Positions 37,868-47,512 of a DNA stretch of 62,156 nt are shown piece after piece. The position numbers and the translations under genes are program-made. Where the stretch lies: NCBI GenBank assembly GCA_946481095.1, contig CAMLML010000019.1:1-62156 (forward strand). Direction: 5' to 3'. A model generated the notes under the pieces. It did not search any database, was not told the DNA's origin, and saw only the letters and a program-made list of their open reading frames with translations. Numbering within the stretch: the stretch's first letter is position 1; the number at the start of each line of letters is the position of its first letter. The DNA comes from an uncultured Cellvibrio sp. Its GTDB lineage: Bacteria; Pseudomonadota; Gammaproteobacteria; Pseudomonadales; Cellvibrionaceae.

Positions 37868-39448
37868 TTAATAGCCTATCTGGGTGTTGCCCGAGTCTTT
37901 TTCATCCCTTATTACCCGAACTTGATGAATACGACGGCCTTCCATTTCCAGTATCCGGAACCTGAAACCACCCAGATGAATTTCTTCACCGATTACGGGT
38001 ATATGTTGTAGCTGTTCCAGCAACAGGCCTGCCAAAGTGAAATAATCGCTCTCACCTTTGTCCAGCTGTATGCCCAGTTTTTCTTCCAGATCTTCCAGGG
38101 CAATGCTCGCATCAAAAATCCAGCCTTCCTGATCTGTTGTTACCCGGGGTTCGTCGTAGGTATCCGCCAGTTCACCGGCTATGGCTGCCAGCAAATCGCC
38201 TGTAGTCACCAGGCCTTTGATGCTGCCGTATTCGTCAATCACTATCGCCAAAGGTAAATGTTGTTTCCTTAACATTTCCAAAACGCGCAGGGCACTGGTA
38301 CCTTCAGGTACTGCCAGAGGAGACTTGGCCAGTTTAGCCAGATCAAGTGGTTGATTATCCAGTGCAGCCGCCAATAAATCGCGGCTCTGTACTACGCCCA
38401 GTAAATTATCCAATTCTTCCCGGGCGACCAGTAAACGGGTCTGTGGTGTCGTTTTCAAAATGGACAGCAGCTCGGCAGGCGTTGCTTCGGAATCCACCCA
38501 GACTATATCGGGGCGAGGTGTCATCAGGGATTGCACTGTGCGATCCGACAATTGCAGAACACTGCGGATCATATGTCGCTCGCTGTGCTCAAACGCCAGC
38601 TCTTCGCCATTATTATTCATCGTCATGGCGGCAATGTCCTGGCCGACTTCATCAGCATCTGATCGTCCACCCAATAATTTCAACACCGCTTCGGCAGTGC
38701 GATCACGCAGGGGCTTTTCGCCAATTAAATTTCGGGTGCGATTCGAACGCGCCAGTTGATTGAAGACCTCGATCAATACCGAGAACGCAATTGCGCCGTA
38801 GAGGTAACCTTTTGGAATATGAAAACCGGCACCTTCCGCAATCAAACTGAAACCAATCATTAACAAAAAGCCCAAACACAACATCACGACTGTGGGATGT
38901 TTATTGACGAATGCAGTTAATGATTTACTGGCGACTATCATGACGACCATCGCAATAATGACGGCGGCCATCATCACTTCAACATGATCCACCATACCCA
39001 CTGCTGTAATCACAGCATCGAGGGAAAATACGGCATCCAGTACCACAATTTGCGTTACAACCGCCCAAAATTCCGCGTGAACTTTTGATGCGCGCGGTGC
39101 GTGAATTTTTCCTTCAAGACGCTCATGAATTTCAACTGTGGCTTTTATCAACAAAAAAATCCCACCGAACAATAAAATCAAATCACGGCCTGATAAATCT
39201 TCACCAAAGATGGCAAATAAAGGCTCGGTCAATGCAACCAGTTGGGAAATACCCATTAGCAACAACAACCGCATTCCCAGTGCCAATCCCAAACCTAAAA
39301 TGCGTGCCTTGTCGCGCTGATGCGGAGGTAATTTGTTGGCGAGAATCGCAATAAAAATCAGATTGTCTATGCCCAGCACAATCTCTAAAACGATGAGTGT
39401 TAGCAATCCCAACCAAATGCCGGGATCCATGAAGAGTTCCACAATCAA
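37868..39448 (-). CDS. TerC-type membrane protein with CBS pair and CorC domain
   Basis: 526 residues. Residues 1-235 are a TerC-like membrane domain ([21 protein letters not shown], then [16 protein letters not shown]) with conserved Asp in the helices, as in YoaE/YegH. Two CBS domains follow (about 295-415; [28 protein letters not shown]) and then a C-terminal CorC_HlyC domain (about 430-515). This order matches E. coli YegH/YoaE. Metal-ion efflux is suspected from the TerC domain; regulation by nucleotide binding to CBS is inferred. The next gene upstream (ExoD) is only nine bases away. Confidence 0.87.
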   Translation of the reverse strand: MIVELFMDPGIWLGLLTLIVLEIVLGIDNLIFIAILANKLPPHQRDKARILGLGLALGMRLLLLMGISQLVALTEPLFAIFGEDLSGRDLILLFGGIFLLIKATVEIHERLEGKIHAPRASKVHAEFWAVVTQIVVLDAVFSLDAVITAVGMVDHVEVMMAAVIIAMVVMIVASKSLTAFVNKHPTVVMLCLGFLLMIGFSLIAEGAGFHIPKGYLYGAIAFSVLIEVFNQLARSNRTRNLIGEKPLRDRTAEAVLKLLGGRSDADEVGQDIAAMTMNNNGEELAFEHSERHMIRSVLQLSDRTVQSLMTPRPDIVWVDSEATPAELLSILKTTPQTRLLVAREELDNLLGVVQSRDLLAAALDNQPLDLAKLAKSPLAVPEGTSALRVLEMLRKQHLPLAIVIDEYGSIKGLVTTGDLLAAIAGELADTYDEPRVTTDQEGWIFDASIALEDLEEKLGIQLDKGESDYFTLAGLLLEQLQHIPVIGEEIHLGGFRFRILEMEGRRIHQVRVIRDEKDSGNTQIGY

Positions 39449-39457
39449 CCTCGATGA

Positions 39458-40105
39458 TTAAAACCAGTTACCCAGTAAAGCACTGGCAGTTTGAATACCG
39501 ACCCAAATTAAACCTTGCAAATAAAAAACACTGAACACGCTCAGTGCCAAACCCAAGGCTACACAGACACCATCCCTTTCAATCAAGCCCAGTGAAATTA
39601 ACAGCAGGCTGAAACCGGGGGGCAGATTTCCAAGGGGAATTGGCAGTATTAATAAAAATGCCATCAGCACACAGACAGCAGCGAGAAAACGTTCAATATT
39701 GCCTTTAACCAGCCACAACCAACGCGGCTTCAATAAACGCTCAATTCGCGCTAGCCAGGGCATGGTTTTCTCGATCAGTTTTAAAAATCCCTCACGGGAA
39801 AAGTCACGTCGGGAAATCCACTTGGGCAACCAAATCTGTTCATAGCCCAGCACCATTTGGCAAGCGATGAGCAATATAGGAAAGCCGGTCACCGCTGAAA
39901 CACCGGGTATGCCGACAATTGGTAGGGAGTTGGGAATGGCCAATACAAAAAGCATCAAACCAAACGAGCGTCGGCCAAGAGAATTTTTGATATCGCGAAC
40001 AGAAACCCGCTCACCCTCAAATTGGCGAGCGAAATTTAAGAGAAGAGAAGACAAACTCACACTGTGCGCCGGTTTATTACCCGGCACAGGTTCAGAAGCA
40101 GTCAT
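39458..40105 (-). CDS. ExoD family membrane protein
   Basis: 215 residues. Matches the exopolysaccharide-synthesis ExoD family: RRSFGLMLFVLAIPNSLPI and G.SAVTGFPILLIACQMVLGY, followed by paired hydrophobic helices in the second half (LAAVCVLMAFLLILPIP, LGLALSVFSVFYLQGLIWVG). In Rhizobium ExoD affects exopolysaccharide and alkali tolerance. It precedes the TerC gene on the same strand, so the two are likely cotranscribed. Confidence 0.82.
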   Translation of the reverse strand: MTASEPVPGNKPAHSVSLSSLLLNFARQFEGERVSVRDIKNSLGRRSFGLMLFVLAIPNSLPIVGIPGVSAVTGFPILLIACQMVLGYEQIWLPKWISRRDFSREGFLKLIEKTMPWLARIERLLKPRWLWLVKGNIERFLAAVCVLMAFLLILPIPLGNLPPGFSLLLISLGLIERDGVCVALGLALSVFSVFYLQGLIWVGIQTASALLGNWF

Positions 40106-40269
40106 TAACTAACCAGCAGTAACCAAGGTCGGTCGATTCTACTGTAGATAAGGGAAAGGAGCCAGCCTTGCAGAATCCACAAAACTTAACGGTTCTGTTG
40201 CTTGTTTTTAATCATATGTGCCCCATTTATCCCAACGGAAAAGAAAATTGAAATCTCAAAGGGCAGAGT

Positions 40270-40992
40270 ATGAATACAACACAGTTATTGAATCAATTAT
40301 TGAAAGCCGGTTCGGATCTTTTGCAAAACAAGGGCTCACAACACCCTGGTAATTGGCCACCATCTTCTTCCCAGTCATCTGATAATTCTCCTCTGGGAAA
40401 ATTATCGGGTTTGCTATCCGGTAAAGGCGGTGCTGCGATTGCGGGAGGTGCATTAGGCTTGTTGCTAGGCAGTAAACAGGGTCGCAAAATTGGTGGTGCA
40501 GTGTTGACTTATGGTGGCTTGGCCGCGCTCGGCGCTATCGCATACAAAGCCTACAGTAATTGGCAAACCCAACAAAATTCATCCAATTCAACATCCCCGC
40601 AAACCATTGACCGATTGGCACCAGCAGAAGCGGAGCAACACAGTCGTGCAATATTGATCGCACTGATTGCTGCAGCAAAGGCCGATGGACACATTGATGA
40701 TCGTGAACGTCAGTTAATTGATGGTGAAGTGGGCAAGCTCACACAGGATAATGAACTTCTCGGTTGGATTGATCAGGAGTTAAAAAAACCTCTGGATCCT
40801 ACAGCTATTGCTGCTGTTGCGAGCACACCGGAAATGGCGGCAGAAATGTATTTGGCCAGCATTCTGGTCATAGATGAAGAAAACTTTATGGAGCGCGCTT
40901 ATTTGCAAGAGTTTGCTAAACAGTTACGTCTGGAACCCGCACTGCAAGCAGAATTGAATAATCAGGCTAAACAGGCGATTGCAGCATTGTAA
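40270..40992 (+). CDS. DUF533 (YebE/TerB-like) inner-membrane protein
   Basis: 240 residues. A Gly/Ala-rich hydrophobic segment (GKGGAAIAGGALGLLLGS, then GGAVLTYGGLAALGAIAYKAY) is followed by a TerB-like helical domain (SRAILIALIAAAKADGHIDDRERQLI with the acidic DGHID motif). This is the DUF533 layout of YebE. Function is not known; the E. coli gene responds to envelope stress. AGGG precedes the start. Confidence 0.85.
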   Translation: MNTTQLLNQLLKAGSDLLQNKGSQHPGNWPPSSSQSSDNSPLGKLSGLLSGKGGAAIAGGALGLLLGSKQGRKIGGAVLTYGGLAALGAIAYKAYSNWQTQQNSSNSTSPQTIDRLAPAEAEQHSRAILIALIAAAKADGHIDDRERQLIDGEVGKLTQDNELLGWIDQELKKPLDPTAIAAVASTPEMAAEMYLASILVIDEENFMERAYLQEFAKQLRLEPALQAELNNQAKQAIAAL

Positions 40993-41077
40993 TTAGCATT
41001 CTTCCGGTTACAGGATCGTGCAATCTGTACGCATAACCAGTAAGCTAGCGACCATTTTCGACAGCTGAACTTTGCTT

Positions 41078-43279
41078 ATGGATGTTTCTCTTTTACTTGA
41101 TGATCTCAACCCCGCGCAGCGTGAAGCGGTGATGGCACCTGCCGGGCACCAGTTGATTCTGGCCGGCGCCGGCAGCGGCAAAACCCGTGTGTTGGTACAT
41201 CGTATTGCCTGGTTGATTCAGGTTGAGCAAAAGTCGCCCTATTCTATTATGGCGGTGACTTTTACCAATAAAGCCGCTAGAGAAATGCGGCATCGTCTGG
41301 AAGATTTATTTCAACAAACCGGGCAGCCGATTTCGATTCATCACATTTGGGTTGGTACTTTTCATGGATTGGCGCATCGCCTGCTAAAAGCCCATTGGCA
41401 AGATGCCAACCTGCCGCAAAATTTTCAAATTCTCGACAGCGATGATCAATTGCGTTTAATCAAACGTGTTTACCAATCGTTGCAAATTGATGAAGACAAA
41501 TGGCCCCCCAAACAGGCCCAGTGGTTTATCAACGAACAAAAAGATGAAGGGCGACGTGCGAAACATATTCAGGAAACCTCTGACCCTTTTATTCGTACCA
41601 TGCGCAAGATTTATCAAACCTACGAAGACGATTGTCAGCGTGGTGGCATGGTGGATTTTGCTGAAATTTTATTGCGTGCGCACGAACTCTGGTTAAACAA
41701 ACCGCATATTCTTGAACATTATCGCAATCGATTTAATTTTATATTGGTAGATGAATTTCAGGACACCAACTCAGTGCAATATGCATGGTTGCGTGTGCTC
41801 GCGGGTAAAAGCAGTTTTGTTAGCGCCGTGGGTGACGATGATCAATCCATTTACGGTTGGCGCGGTGCAAAAATTGAAAATATTCGTCGCTTCAGTGATG
41901 ATTTTTCGCCCTGTCAAATTATTCGACTCGAACAAAATTACCGGTCTACAGGTAATATTTTGAAAGCTGCCAATTCAGTGATTGCCAATAATATCGGCCG
42001 ACTTGGAAAAGAATTGTGGACCGAAGGTGAAAAAGGCGAATCCATTTCACTTTATGCCGCATACAACGAACAGGATGAAGCTCGATTTATTGTTGAACGA
42101 ATTCAGGCCTGGATTCGTCAAGGAAAACGCAAAAGTGAATGCGCCATTTTGTATCGGTCCAATGCGCAATCACGTGCATTGGAAGAAGCGTTATTACGCG
42201 AAGCCATTCCTTATCGTATTTATGGCGGCCAACGGTTTTATGACCGTCTTGAAATCAAAAACGCGGTCGCTTATTTGCGCTTGCTAAATAACCCGCATGA
42301 TGATGCAGCATTTGAGCGTGTTATCAATGTACCTACACGTGGTATTGGCGACAAAACTCTCGAAGATATTCGTGTTGTTGCGCGTAGCGAAAACATTTCA
42401 TTATGGGCGGCGGCCGGACAATTAATTCATCGTAAACATTTTGCAGCACGTGCCAGTAATGCAATTGAAACCTTTATACAGATGATATTGCAGTTGCAAA
42501 AAGATCTGTGCGTACCGAATGAAGCTGATGAACTTCCAGCGCTGGATTTGATTGCCGAAACCATGCTGGATAATACCGGGTTATTGGTTTTTCATCAAAA
42601 TGAGAAAGGTGAAAAAGGTCAGGCGCGCGGTGAAAACTTGCAGGAATTAATTGCAGCCTGTCGCGTGTTTGAAGCGGAAGATGATTCGCCGATTTTGCAG
42701 CAATTTCTGGATACTGCCGCATTGGATGCAGGTGAAGCTCAGGCTGAAGAGTTTGAAGACGCTGTACAATTAATGACGTTACACTCGGCCAAAGGATTGG
42801 AATTTCCGTTGGTATTTTTAGCAGGTGTCGAAGAAGGTTTATTTCCGCATAAAATGTCAATAGACGATCCGGATGGCATAGAAGAAGAACGACGCCTCTG
42901 TTATGTCGGCATTACCCGCGCCATGCAAAAATTGTTTATCACTTATGCTGAAACCCGTCGTCTGCATGGCAATGAAAGCTTTAATCGAATTTCACGTTTC
43001 GTAAAAGAAATTCCACCGGATTGTATTGATGAAGTGCGTTTGAAAACAGCGATCACTCGCCCGCTGGGTTATCAACCATCCTCTTCAAAATCCACATTGA
43101 AAGACGAAGGTGAAGATACAGGTTTTAAACTGGGTCAGAGGGTCAATCATGCAACCTTTGGCGAAGGCGTTATTCTTCAATTTGAAGGCAAAGGCCCCAA
43201 TTCAGTTGTTGAGGTCAAATTTGCCAAGATAGGGAAAAAACGTTTGGTTATGCAATATGCAAAATTACAAGCGATCTGA
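41078..43279 (+). CDS. uvrD: DNA helicase II
   Basis: 733 residues from ATG 41078 (a TTG at 41072 is in frame). Superfamily 1A helicase motifs are all present: Walker A GAGSGKT, motif Ia AVTFTNKAAREM, motif II VDEFQDTN, motif III GDDDQSIYGWRGA, motif IV LEQNYRST, and motifs V-VI LMTLHSAKGLEFPLVF and EEERRLCYVGITRAM. The C-terminus carries the RNA-polymerase/DNA-contacting SH3-like end (GQRVNHATFGEGVI). It unwinds DNA in mismatch and nucleotide-excision repair. A 29-bp inverted repeat follows the stop. Confidence 0.95.
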   Translation: MDVSLLLDDLNPAQREAVMAPAGHQLILAGAGSGKTRVLVHRIAWLIQVEQKSPYSIMAVTFTNKAAREMRHRLEDLFQQTGQPISIHHIWVGTFHGLAHRLLKAHWQDANLPQNFQILDSDDQLRLIKRVYQSLQIDEDKWPPKQAQWFINEQKDEGRRAKHIQETSDPFIRTMRKIYQTYEDDCQRGGMVDFAEILLRAHELWLNKPHILEHYRNRFNFILVDEFQDTNSVQYAWLRVLAGKSSFVSAVGDDDQSIYGWRGAKIENIRRFSDDFSPCQIIRLEQNYRSTGNILKAANSVIANNIGRLGKELWTEGEKGESISLYAAYNEQDEARFIVERIQAWIRQGKRKSECAILYRSNAQSRALEEALLREAIPYRIYGGQRFYDRLEIKNAVAYLRLLNNPHDDAAFERVINVPTRGIGDKTLEDIRVVARSENISLWAAAGQLIHRKHFAARASNAIETFIQMILQLQKDLCVPNEADELPALDLIAETMLDNTGLLVFHQNEKGEKGQARGENLQELIAACRVFEAEDDSPILQQFLDTAALDAGEAQAEEFEDAVQLMTLHSAKGLEFPLVFLAGVEEGLFPHKMSIDDPDGIEEERRLCYVGITRAMQKLFITYAETRRLHGNESFNRISRFVKEIPPDCIDEVRLKTAITRPLGYQPSSSKSTLKDEGEDTGFKLGQRVNHATFGEGVILQFEGKGPNSVVEVKFAKIGKKRLVMQYAKLQAI

Positions 43280-43280
43280 C

Positions 43281-43362
43281 GTAGGTTGGAAGAGCGCAGC
43301 GACTTCCGACAGGGTTGTCGGTAATGAAAAATATCGGAAGTCGCTGCGCTCTTCCAACCTAC
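43281..43362. repeat. Perfect 29-bp inverted repeat (REP/MITE-like) after uvrD
   Basis: Bases 43281-43309 (starting GTAGGTTGGAAGAGCGCAGC) are the exact reverse complement of 43334-43362, with a 24-base centre. A second, competing hairpin, CCGACA-GGGT-TGTCGG (43306-43321), overlaps the left arm. The arm resembles GC-rich palindromic units scattered in many gammaproteobacterial genomes. It starts two bases after the uvrD stop and may also end transcription or protect the transcript. Confidence 0.85.
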
Positions 43363-43395
43363 AATGATTCAATTTTTTAGAGATGAACGGTAATT

Positions 43396-44550
43396 ATGAA
43401 AGCAAAAATAAATTGGTATCCATTGATCATCGTTTTATTACTGGCGATTATCGTTTTATTATTTTCAATCCTGGTGATGAAAAAAATTGACCAACCTAAA
43501 GTGAATTCATCCGCACAAACCGAACCAACATCCACACAGGTTTACCATTGGAAAATGGTAACCTCATGGCCGAAGAACACACCCGGATTGGGTGTAAGTG
43601 CTGAAAAAATTGCGCAGGTGATTAATGAGATGTCTGCCGGGCGTTTGCAAATTCATGTGTATGGTGCAGGTGAAATTGTACCGGCCTTTGGTGTGTTTGA
43701 TGCTGTGTCGTCCGGTAGTGCACAAATGGGGCATAGCGGTGCTTATTTTTGGCGGGGGAAAATTCCGGCCGCGCAATTTTTTACTGCTATCCCTTTTGGT
43801 ATGAATGCTCAGGAAATGAATGGCTGGTTGCATTATGGCGGTGGGTTGGAATTGTGGCGTGAAATTTATGAGCCATTTAATTTAATTCCTTTTGCAGCGG
43901 GCAATACAGGAGTGCAAATGGCCGGTTGGTTTAATCGCGAAATTAATTCCATAGCCGATTTAAAAGGACTGAAAATGCGTATACCCGGATTGGCGGGGGA
44001 AGTGTTTAATGCGGCCGGTGGAACATCGGTGAATATTCCGGGCGGCGAACTTTATACGTCTTTGCAAACAGGGGTAATCGATGCTGCTGAATGGGTTGGA
44101 CCGGAAAATGATTTGGCGTTTGGTTTTCAACAAATTGCAAAATATTATTACTACCCCGGCTGGCATGAACCTGGTCCCACATTGGAATTGATTGTCAATA
44201 AAACCGCTTTTGAATCCTTACCAAAAGATTTGCAAGCCATAGTCACTTACGCCGCGCGTGCAGTGAATCAGGATATGCTCGATAGTTACACCCATAAAAA
44301 CAGTCGGGCACTGATTGAATTGCAACGACAGGGTGTCAAGATTCGTCCATTACCTGATGATGTACTGGCTCATTTCTACCAAATATCACAACAGGTTTAC
44401 ACCAACCAGGCGGCGGCTGATCCGCAGGTGAAAAAAGTCTATGAGTCTTACAAACAATTTTTGGAAAAATCCATGCCTTATCAAAAAATGTCAGAGCAAA
44501 CTTATTATGAAGTGAGGGAAAAGTTTTATAAGCGAAATGATCAGCATTAA
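43396..44550 (+). CDS. TRAP transporter solute-binding protein (DctP/TakP type), membrane-anchored
   Basis: 384 residues. An N-terminal helix (YPLIIVLLLAIIVLLFSILVM) lacks an obvious cleavage site and is followed by a Ser/Thr/Gln linker, so the protein may stay anchored. The binding fold is clear: WKMVTSWPKNTPGLGVSAEKIAQVINEMS, G.IVPAFGVFDAVSSGSAQMGHSG, LKGLKMRIPGLAGEVF (with the conserved Arg that binds a carboxylate) and GVIDAAEWVGPEND. TakP-like members bind 2-oxo acids or other carboxylates. No DctQ or DctM membrane subunits are in the window. Confidence 0.85.
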   Translation: MKAKINWYPLIIVLLLAIIVLLFSILVMKKIDQPKVNSSAQTEPTSTQVYHWKMVTSWPKNTPGLGVSAEKIAQVINEMSAGRLQIHVYGAGEIVPAFGVFDAVSSGSAQMGHSGAYFWRGKIPAAQFFTAIPFGMNAQEMNGWLHYGGGLELWREIYEPFNLIPFAAGNTGVQMAGWFNREINSIADLKGLKMRIPGLAGEVFNAAGGTSVNIPGGELYTSLQTGVIDAAEWVGPENDLAFGFQQIAKYYYYPGWHEPGPTLELIVNKTAFESLPKDLQAIVTYAARAVNQDMLDSYTHKNSRALIELQRQGVKIRPLPDDVLAHFYQISQQVYTNQAAADPQVKKVYESYKQFLEKSMPYQKMSEQTYYEVREKFYKRNDQH

Positions 44551-44568
44551 TGATTGATGATCGATAAG

Positions 44569-44596
44569 ACATTAGCCCTTTCGGGCTAATGTTTTG
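44569..44596 (+). terminator. Rho-independent terminator after the TRAP binding protein
   Basis: ACATTAGCCC (44569-44578) and GGGCTAATGT (44583-44592) form a perfect ten-pair stem with a four-base loop, followed by a short T-run; it can also serve the convergent lipoprotein gene. Confidence 0.85.
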
Positions 44597-44604
44597 CGAA
44601 TTTG

Positions 44605-45351
44605 TTAACGTCGCGTCGCCCAAACTTTGGCTTGCATAAAATAAATTGTGGTAACACCCTCAAAGCCTGAATCGGTACCAAATAAAATCCAGATTTTTCC
44701 TTCGGCGTCGGTGTAAGCAGAAAATCGTCCTCGATCACTGCGCAAGGTTTTTTTCATGTAATTGGTGTCCGGATTACCGCATTCGCGATCGTTGGCAAAA
44801 TTACCTATGGCAATTGCGTCGGTACCCCCCAGAGATTGATTGCCTTTATCAATGTTCATTGAAAAGCTGTTGTTGCCGTTATTAACAGATTTGGGTTCTG
44901 TTTTTGTAGCGCCTGCTTTAATGGTGACAGACTCTCCCGGTGCTCCGCCTATACCAACACAATTTTTTTGTGCATTGGTGGCAAAGACAACTTCGAAATC
45001 AAAATCGTAAAGACGATTGGGTTCAAGGCCGTCGTAATTTTTGGTGATAAACATAAATACATCATCACTGCGATTATTGGAACTCAGGCGAAAAGCCTTT
45101 GCCGCTTCCATGCTCAAGCCGACAGCGGAGCCGGTGATGGTTGGCAAGTATGTATGGCCTGACGCAAACTCATAATCAGTAGTTTCAGTGACGGTGTAAT
45201 CCGAGAAACCTGCTTTCCACCCCTCAACGTCAAGTGGTTTGTTGAAATCAACATAAAGCTGTTTGGTGTCGCTGTCCAACCTGATGACATCCTCACCGCC
45301 GCAAGCAGTTAAGATAAAAACAAGGGGCAGGAATTGCAGGAAAGATTTCAT
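44605..45351 (-). CDS. Lipoprotein of unknown function
   Basis: 248 residues with lipobox LTAC-GGE. The mature part is beta-rich and hydrophilic, with strands such as QLYVDFNKPLDVEGW and YDFDFEVVFATNAQKNCVGIGG, and ends WATRR. The layout resembles a small carbohydrate-binding or adhesin-like sandwich, but no family is recognised. Divergent from the MipA-type gene. Confidence 0.6.
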   Translation of the reverse strand: MKSFLQFLPLVFILTACGGEDVIRLDSDTKQLYVDFNKPLDVEGWKAGFSDYTVTETTDYEFASGHTYLPTITGSAVGLSMEAAKAFRLSSNNRSDDVFMFITKNYDGLEPNRLYDFDFEVVFATNAQKNCVGIGGAPGESVTIKAGATKTEPKSVNNGNNSFSMNIDKGNQSLGGTDAIAIGNFANDRECGNPDTNYMKKTLRSDRGRFSAYTDAEGKIWILFGTDSGFEGVTTIYFMQAKVWATRR

Positions 45352-45572
45352 GATAGATCCTCTGGTTTGAATATGGGATCAGCCTAAGGCACAGGTTGTT
45401 TCAAAACTGTAAGGGAAATGATCGGGGATGTAACAAAATGTAATGCGGATTTGTTGCTGAAAACACAAAAGCTTACAATCGATAGTTCCGAAAATTGCTA
45501 TATAGATTCTGTTGAAGCTTTTTAGATTGGTGAATCAAAATCAGTGCCTTATTTTTTAATATTTTTCGCTGG

Positions 45573-46412
45573 ATGTTGTTGTTGCTCATGGGCTGCAGCG
45601 CGCTAATTCTTGCGGATGAACCGGACACACAGCAATCTGCATGGCATTTCAGCCTGGGAGTTGGGGTCGGCACACGAACCAATCCTGTTGAATATTCCAA
45701 TAATCTTCCGATTTTTTTATTACCCCAAGTGGAATACACAGGCGAACGATTTTTTATTCAAAATCTGGACTTTGGTTTTGTCATCCAGGAAAGCAGTTCC
45801 CAACAGTTGAATCTGCTGCTCACCCCCAGTTACGACCAAATGTTTTTTGATCGCTGGAGCTCGGGTAATTTTTATGTTGAATCTTTTACTGATGCGGGGT
45901 TTTCTGGCTCTCAGGTACTGCCGCCACCGGAAGTTACCGGAGGCAAGGATTTTTCCGACACGGAAAACCTGCGATTACATAAACGGCGCATGACGGCTTT
46001 GGCAGGAATTGAATACAATTTTTTTGCGGGGGATTTTGATATCCAACTGCAATGGTTGAACGATATTCTTGATATACACCAGGGCAGTGAAATTCGTTTT
46101 TTGGCAGGCAAAAACTGGCACCACAATCGTTGGTCTTTGCGTGCCTCCGCGGGTCTGGTGTGGCAAGACGAGAAAACCCTGAATTATTATTATGGATTAA
46201 ACGAGAATGAAACCTTGCCATCGGCAACCTATTATCCTGATGCCGGTGTTTCACCCTTAATACGTTTGGATTTGAATTATCGTTTGACCGAGAGCTGGGA
46301 TTTACGTTTGTTTGGCAGTTATCGACAGCTGAATGATGAGATTACCAATAGCCCTATTATCAATGACAACAAAATAGCGACTCTGTTTATCGGAGGGACT
46401 TATCATTTTTAA
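45573..46412 (+). CDS. MipA/OmpV family outer-membrane protein
   Basis: 279 residues from ATG 45573; the real start is probably upstream. Matches the MipA/OmpV pattern: WHFSLGVGVGTRTNPVEYSNN, LPIFLLPQVEYTGERFFIQNLDFGF, GIEYNFFAGDFDIQLQW and the terminal outer-membrane strand IATLFIGGTYHF. With ATG 45573 the signal peptide has no basic N-region; the open frame continues to ATC 45540 (SALFFNIFRWMLLLLMG), which has GGTGA at the right spacing. The family interacts with murein-synthesis enzymes. First gene of a four-gene operon with DUF3019 and a two-component system. Confidence 0.8.
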   Translation: MLLLLMGCSALILADEPDTQQSAWHFSLGVGVGTRTNPVEYSNNLPIFLLPQVEYTGERFFIQNLDFGFVIQESSSQQLNLLLTPSYDQMFFDRWSSGNFYVESFTDAGFSGSQVLPPPEVTGGKDFSDTENLRLHKRRMTALAGIEYNFFAGDFDIQLQWLNDILDIHQGSEIRFLAGKNWHHNRWSLRASAGLVWQDEKTLNYYYGLNENETLPSATYYPDAGVSPLIRLDLNYRLTESWDLRLFGSYRQLNDEITNSPIINDNKIATLFIGGTYHF

Positions 46413-46809
46413 CCGGCTCTTCGTTTTTTATCTATTATTGCTTGGTAGCTTGTTCAAAGCAGCCTTTGCCGATACGCCAATAAAACCTCATATTGTGTTT
46501 TCAATAAAACCGGGGTTGTGTGTATTGAATAATGTTGAAACAGAGTGTCGCGACCAACTGCGCGTTCACTGGAAATCCAATCGCCATTATTCATTGTGTT
46601 TGTATCAGCAAGCACAACAGGAATTTATTTACTGTTGGCCATTAGCGCGTGAAGGTGAGCATCAATTTTCATTTGCCGCCAGTGAAACCACAATTTTTGA
46701 ATTACGCGAACCTGATAGCTCAACAATATTAGTGGCAAGAACGTTTAAAATTTTAAAGGATCACAATGCTGGCCGTCATCGACGGCGAAACCCCTGGAGC
46801 TTTTTCTGA
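46405..46809 (+). CDS. DUF3019 family exported protein
   Basis: About 134 residues. The body matches DUF3019: HIVFSIKPGLCVLNNVETECRDQLRVHW, HYSLCLYQ and FELREPDSSTILVARTFKIL, with four Cys that likely form two disulphides in the periplasm. A full signal peptide (NRLFVFYLLLLGSLFKAAFA) requires a start before TTG 46438. GGAGGG (46392-46397) is spaced seven bases from ATT 46405, and no ATG, GTG or TTG is available there, so an ATT start inside the end of the MipA gene is proposed. It overlaps the response-regulator start by one base (TGATG). Confidence 0.7.
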   Translation: MFNRLFVFYLLLLGSLFKAAFADTPIKPHIVFSIKPGLCVLNNVETECRDQLRVHWKSNRHYSLCLYQQAQQEFIYCWPLAREGEHQFSFAASETTIFELREPDSSTILVARTFKILKDHNAGRHRRRNPWSFF

Positions 46810-47510
46810 TGACTTATAACAATCTGATTTTAGTCGTTGAAGATGATCGCCGCCTTGCGCAACTGGTGAAAGATTTTCTGGAAATGAATGACTTCAAAGT
46901 ATTTATTGAAGAGCAGGGGAATCGGGTGCTTAGGCAAACACAAAACCTGAATCCGGCATTGATTGTGCTGGATTTGATGTTGCCCGGCAAAGATGGTTTA
47001 ACACTCTGCAAAGAGCTTCGCCCTGATTTTAAAGGCCCCATTTTAATGTTGACAGCACGTGATTCAGATGCTGATCAGGTATTGGGTTTTGAATACGGCG
47101 CCGATGATTATGTAATAAAACCTGTTGAACCACGCATTTTATTGGCGCGTATTCGCGCTTTAATGCGGCGTTATTATCAGCAAGACCCACGCGAGCAAGA
47201 AGCGTTGGTATTTGGAAAATTACACATTCAGCCGAATTCCAGAAAAGTGACGCTGAATGGGGAAGATATTTTGTTGTCAAGCCATGAATATGATTTGCTT
47301 CTGTCACTGGCTGCCCAGGCAGGGCAAATTCTCAGTCGCGAATTTTTGTTTAATCATATTTATAATCGTGAATATGATGGTCTGGATCGTACTATCGATG
47401 TTCGCATTTCGCAGCTACGTAAAAAATTAAACGATAATCCGGAAAATCCAACTCGCATTAAAACGATTTGGGGGAAAGGTTATTTGTTTATCGCAGATGC
47501 CTGGAATTAA
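46809..47510 (+). CDS. OmpR/PhoB-family response regulator (RstA-like)
   Basis: 233 residues. Receiver domain: acidic pocket VVEDDRR, phospho-acceptor D55 (LIVLDLMLPG), T in LTARDSD and K in VIKPVE. The C-terminal winged helix (about 130-230) includes LSSHEYDLLLSLAAQAG and RTIDVRISQLRKKL, typical of OmpR-type DNA binding. It sits in one operon with its likely kinase, DUF3019 and MipA; similar four-gene sets occur in related gammaproteobacteria. It probably controls envelope genes including its own operon. Confidence 0.92.
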   Translation: MTYNNLILVVEDDRRLAQLVKDFLEMNDFKVFIEEQGNRVLRQTQNLNPALIVLDLMLPGKDGLTLCKELRPDFKGPILMLTARDSDADQVLGFEYGADDYVIKPVEPRILLARIRALMRRYYQQDPREQEALVFGKLHIQPNSRKVTLNGEDILLSSHEYDLLLSLAAQAGQILSREFLFNHIYNREYDGLDRTIDVRISQLRKKLNDNPENPTRIKTIWGKGYLFIADAWN

Positions 47511-47512
47511 CG

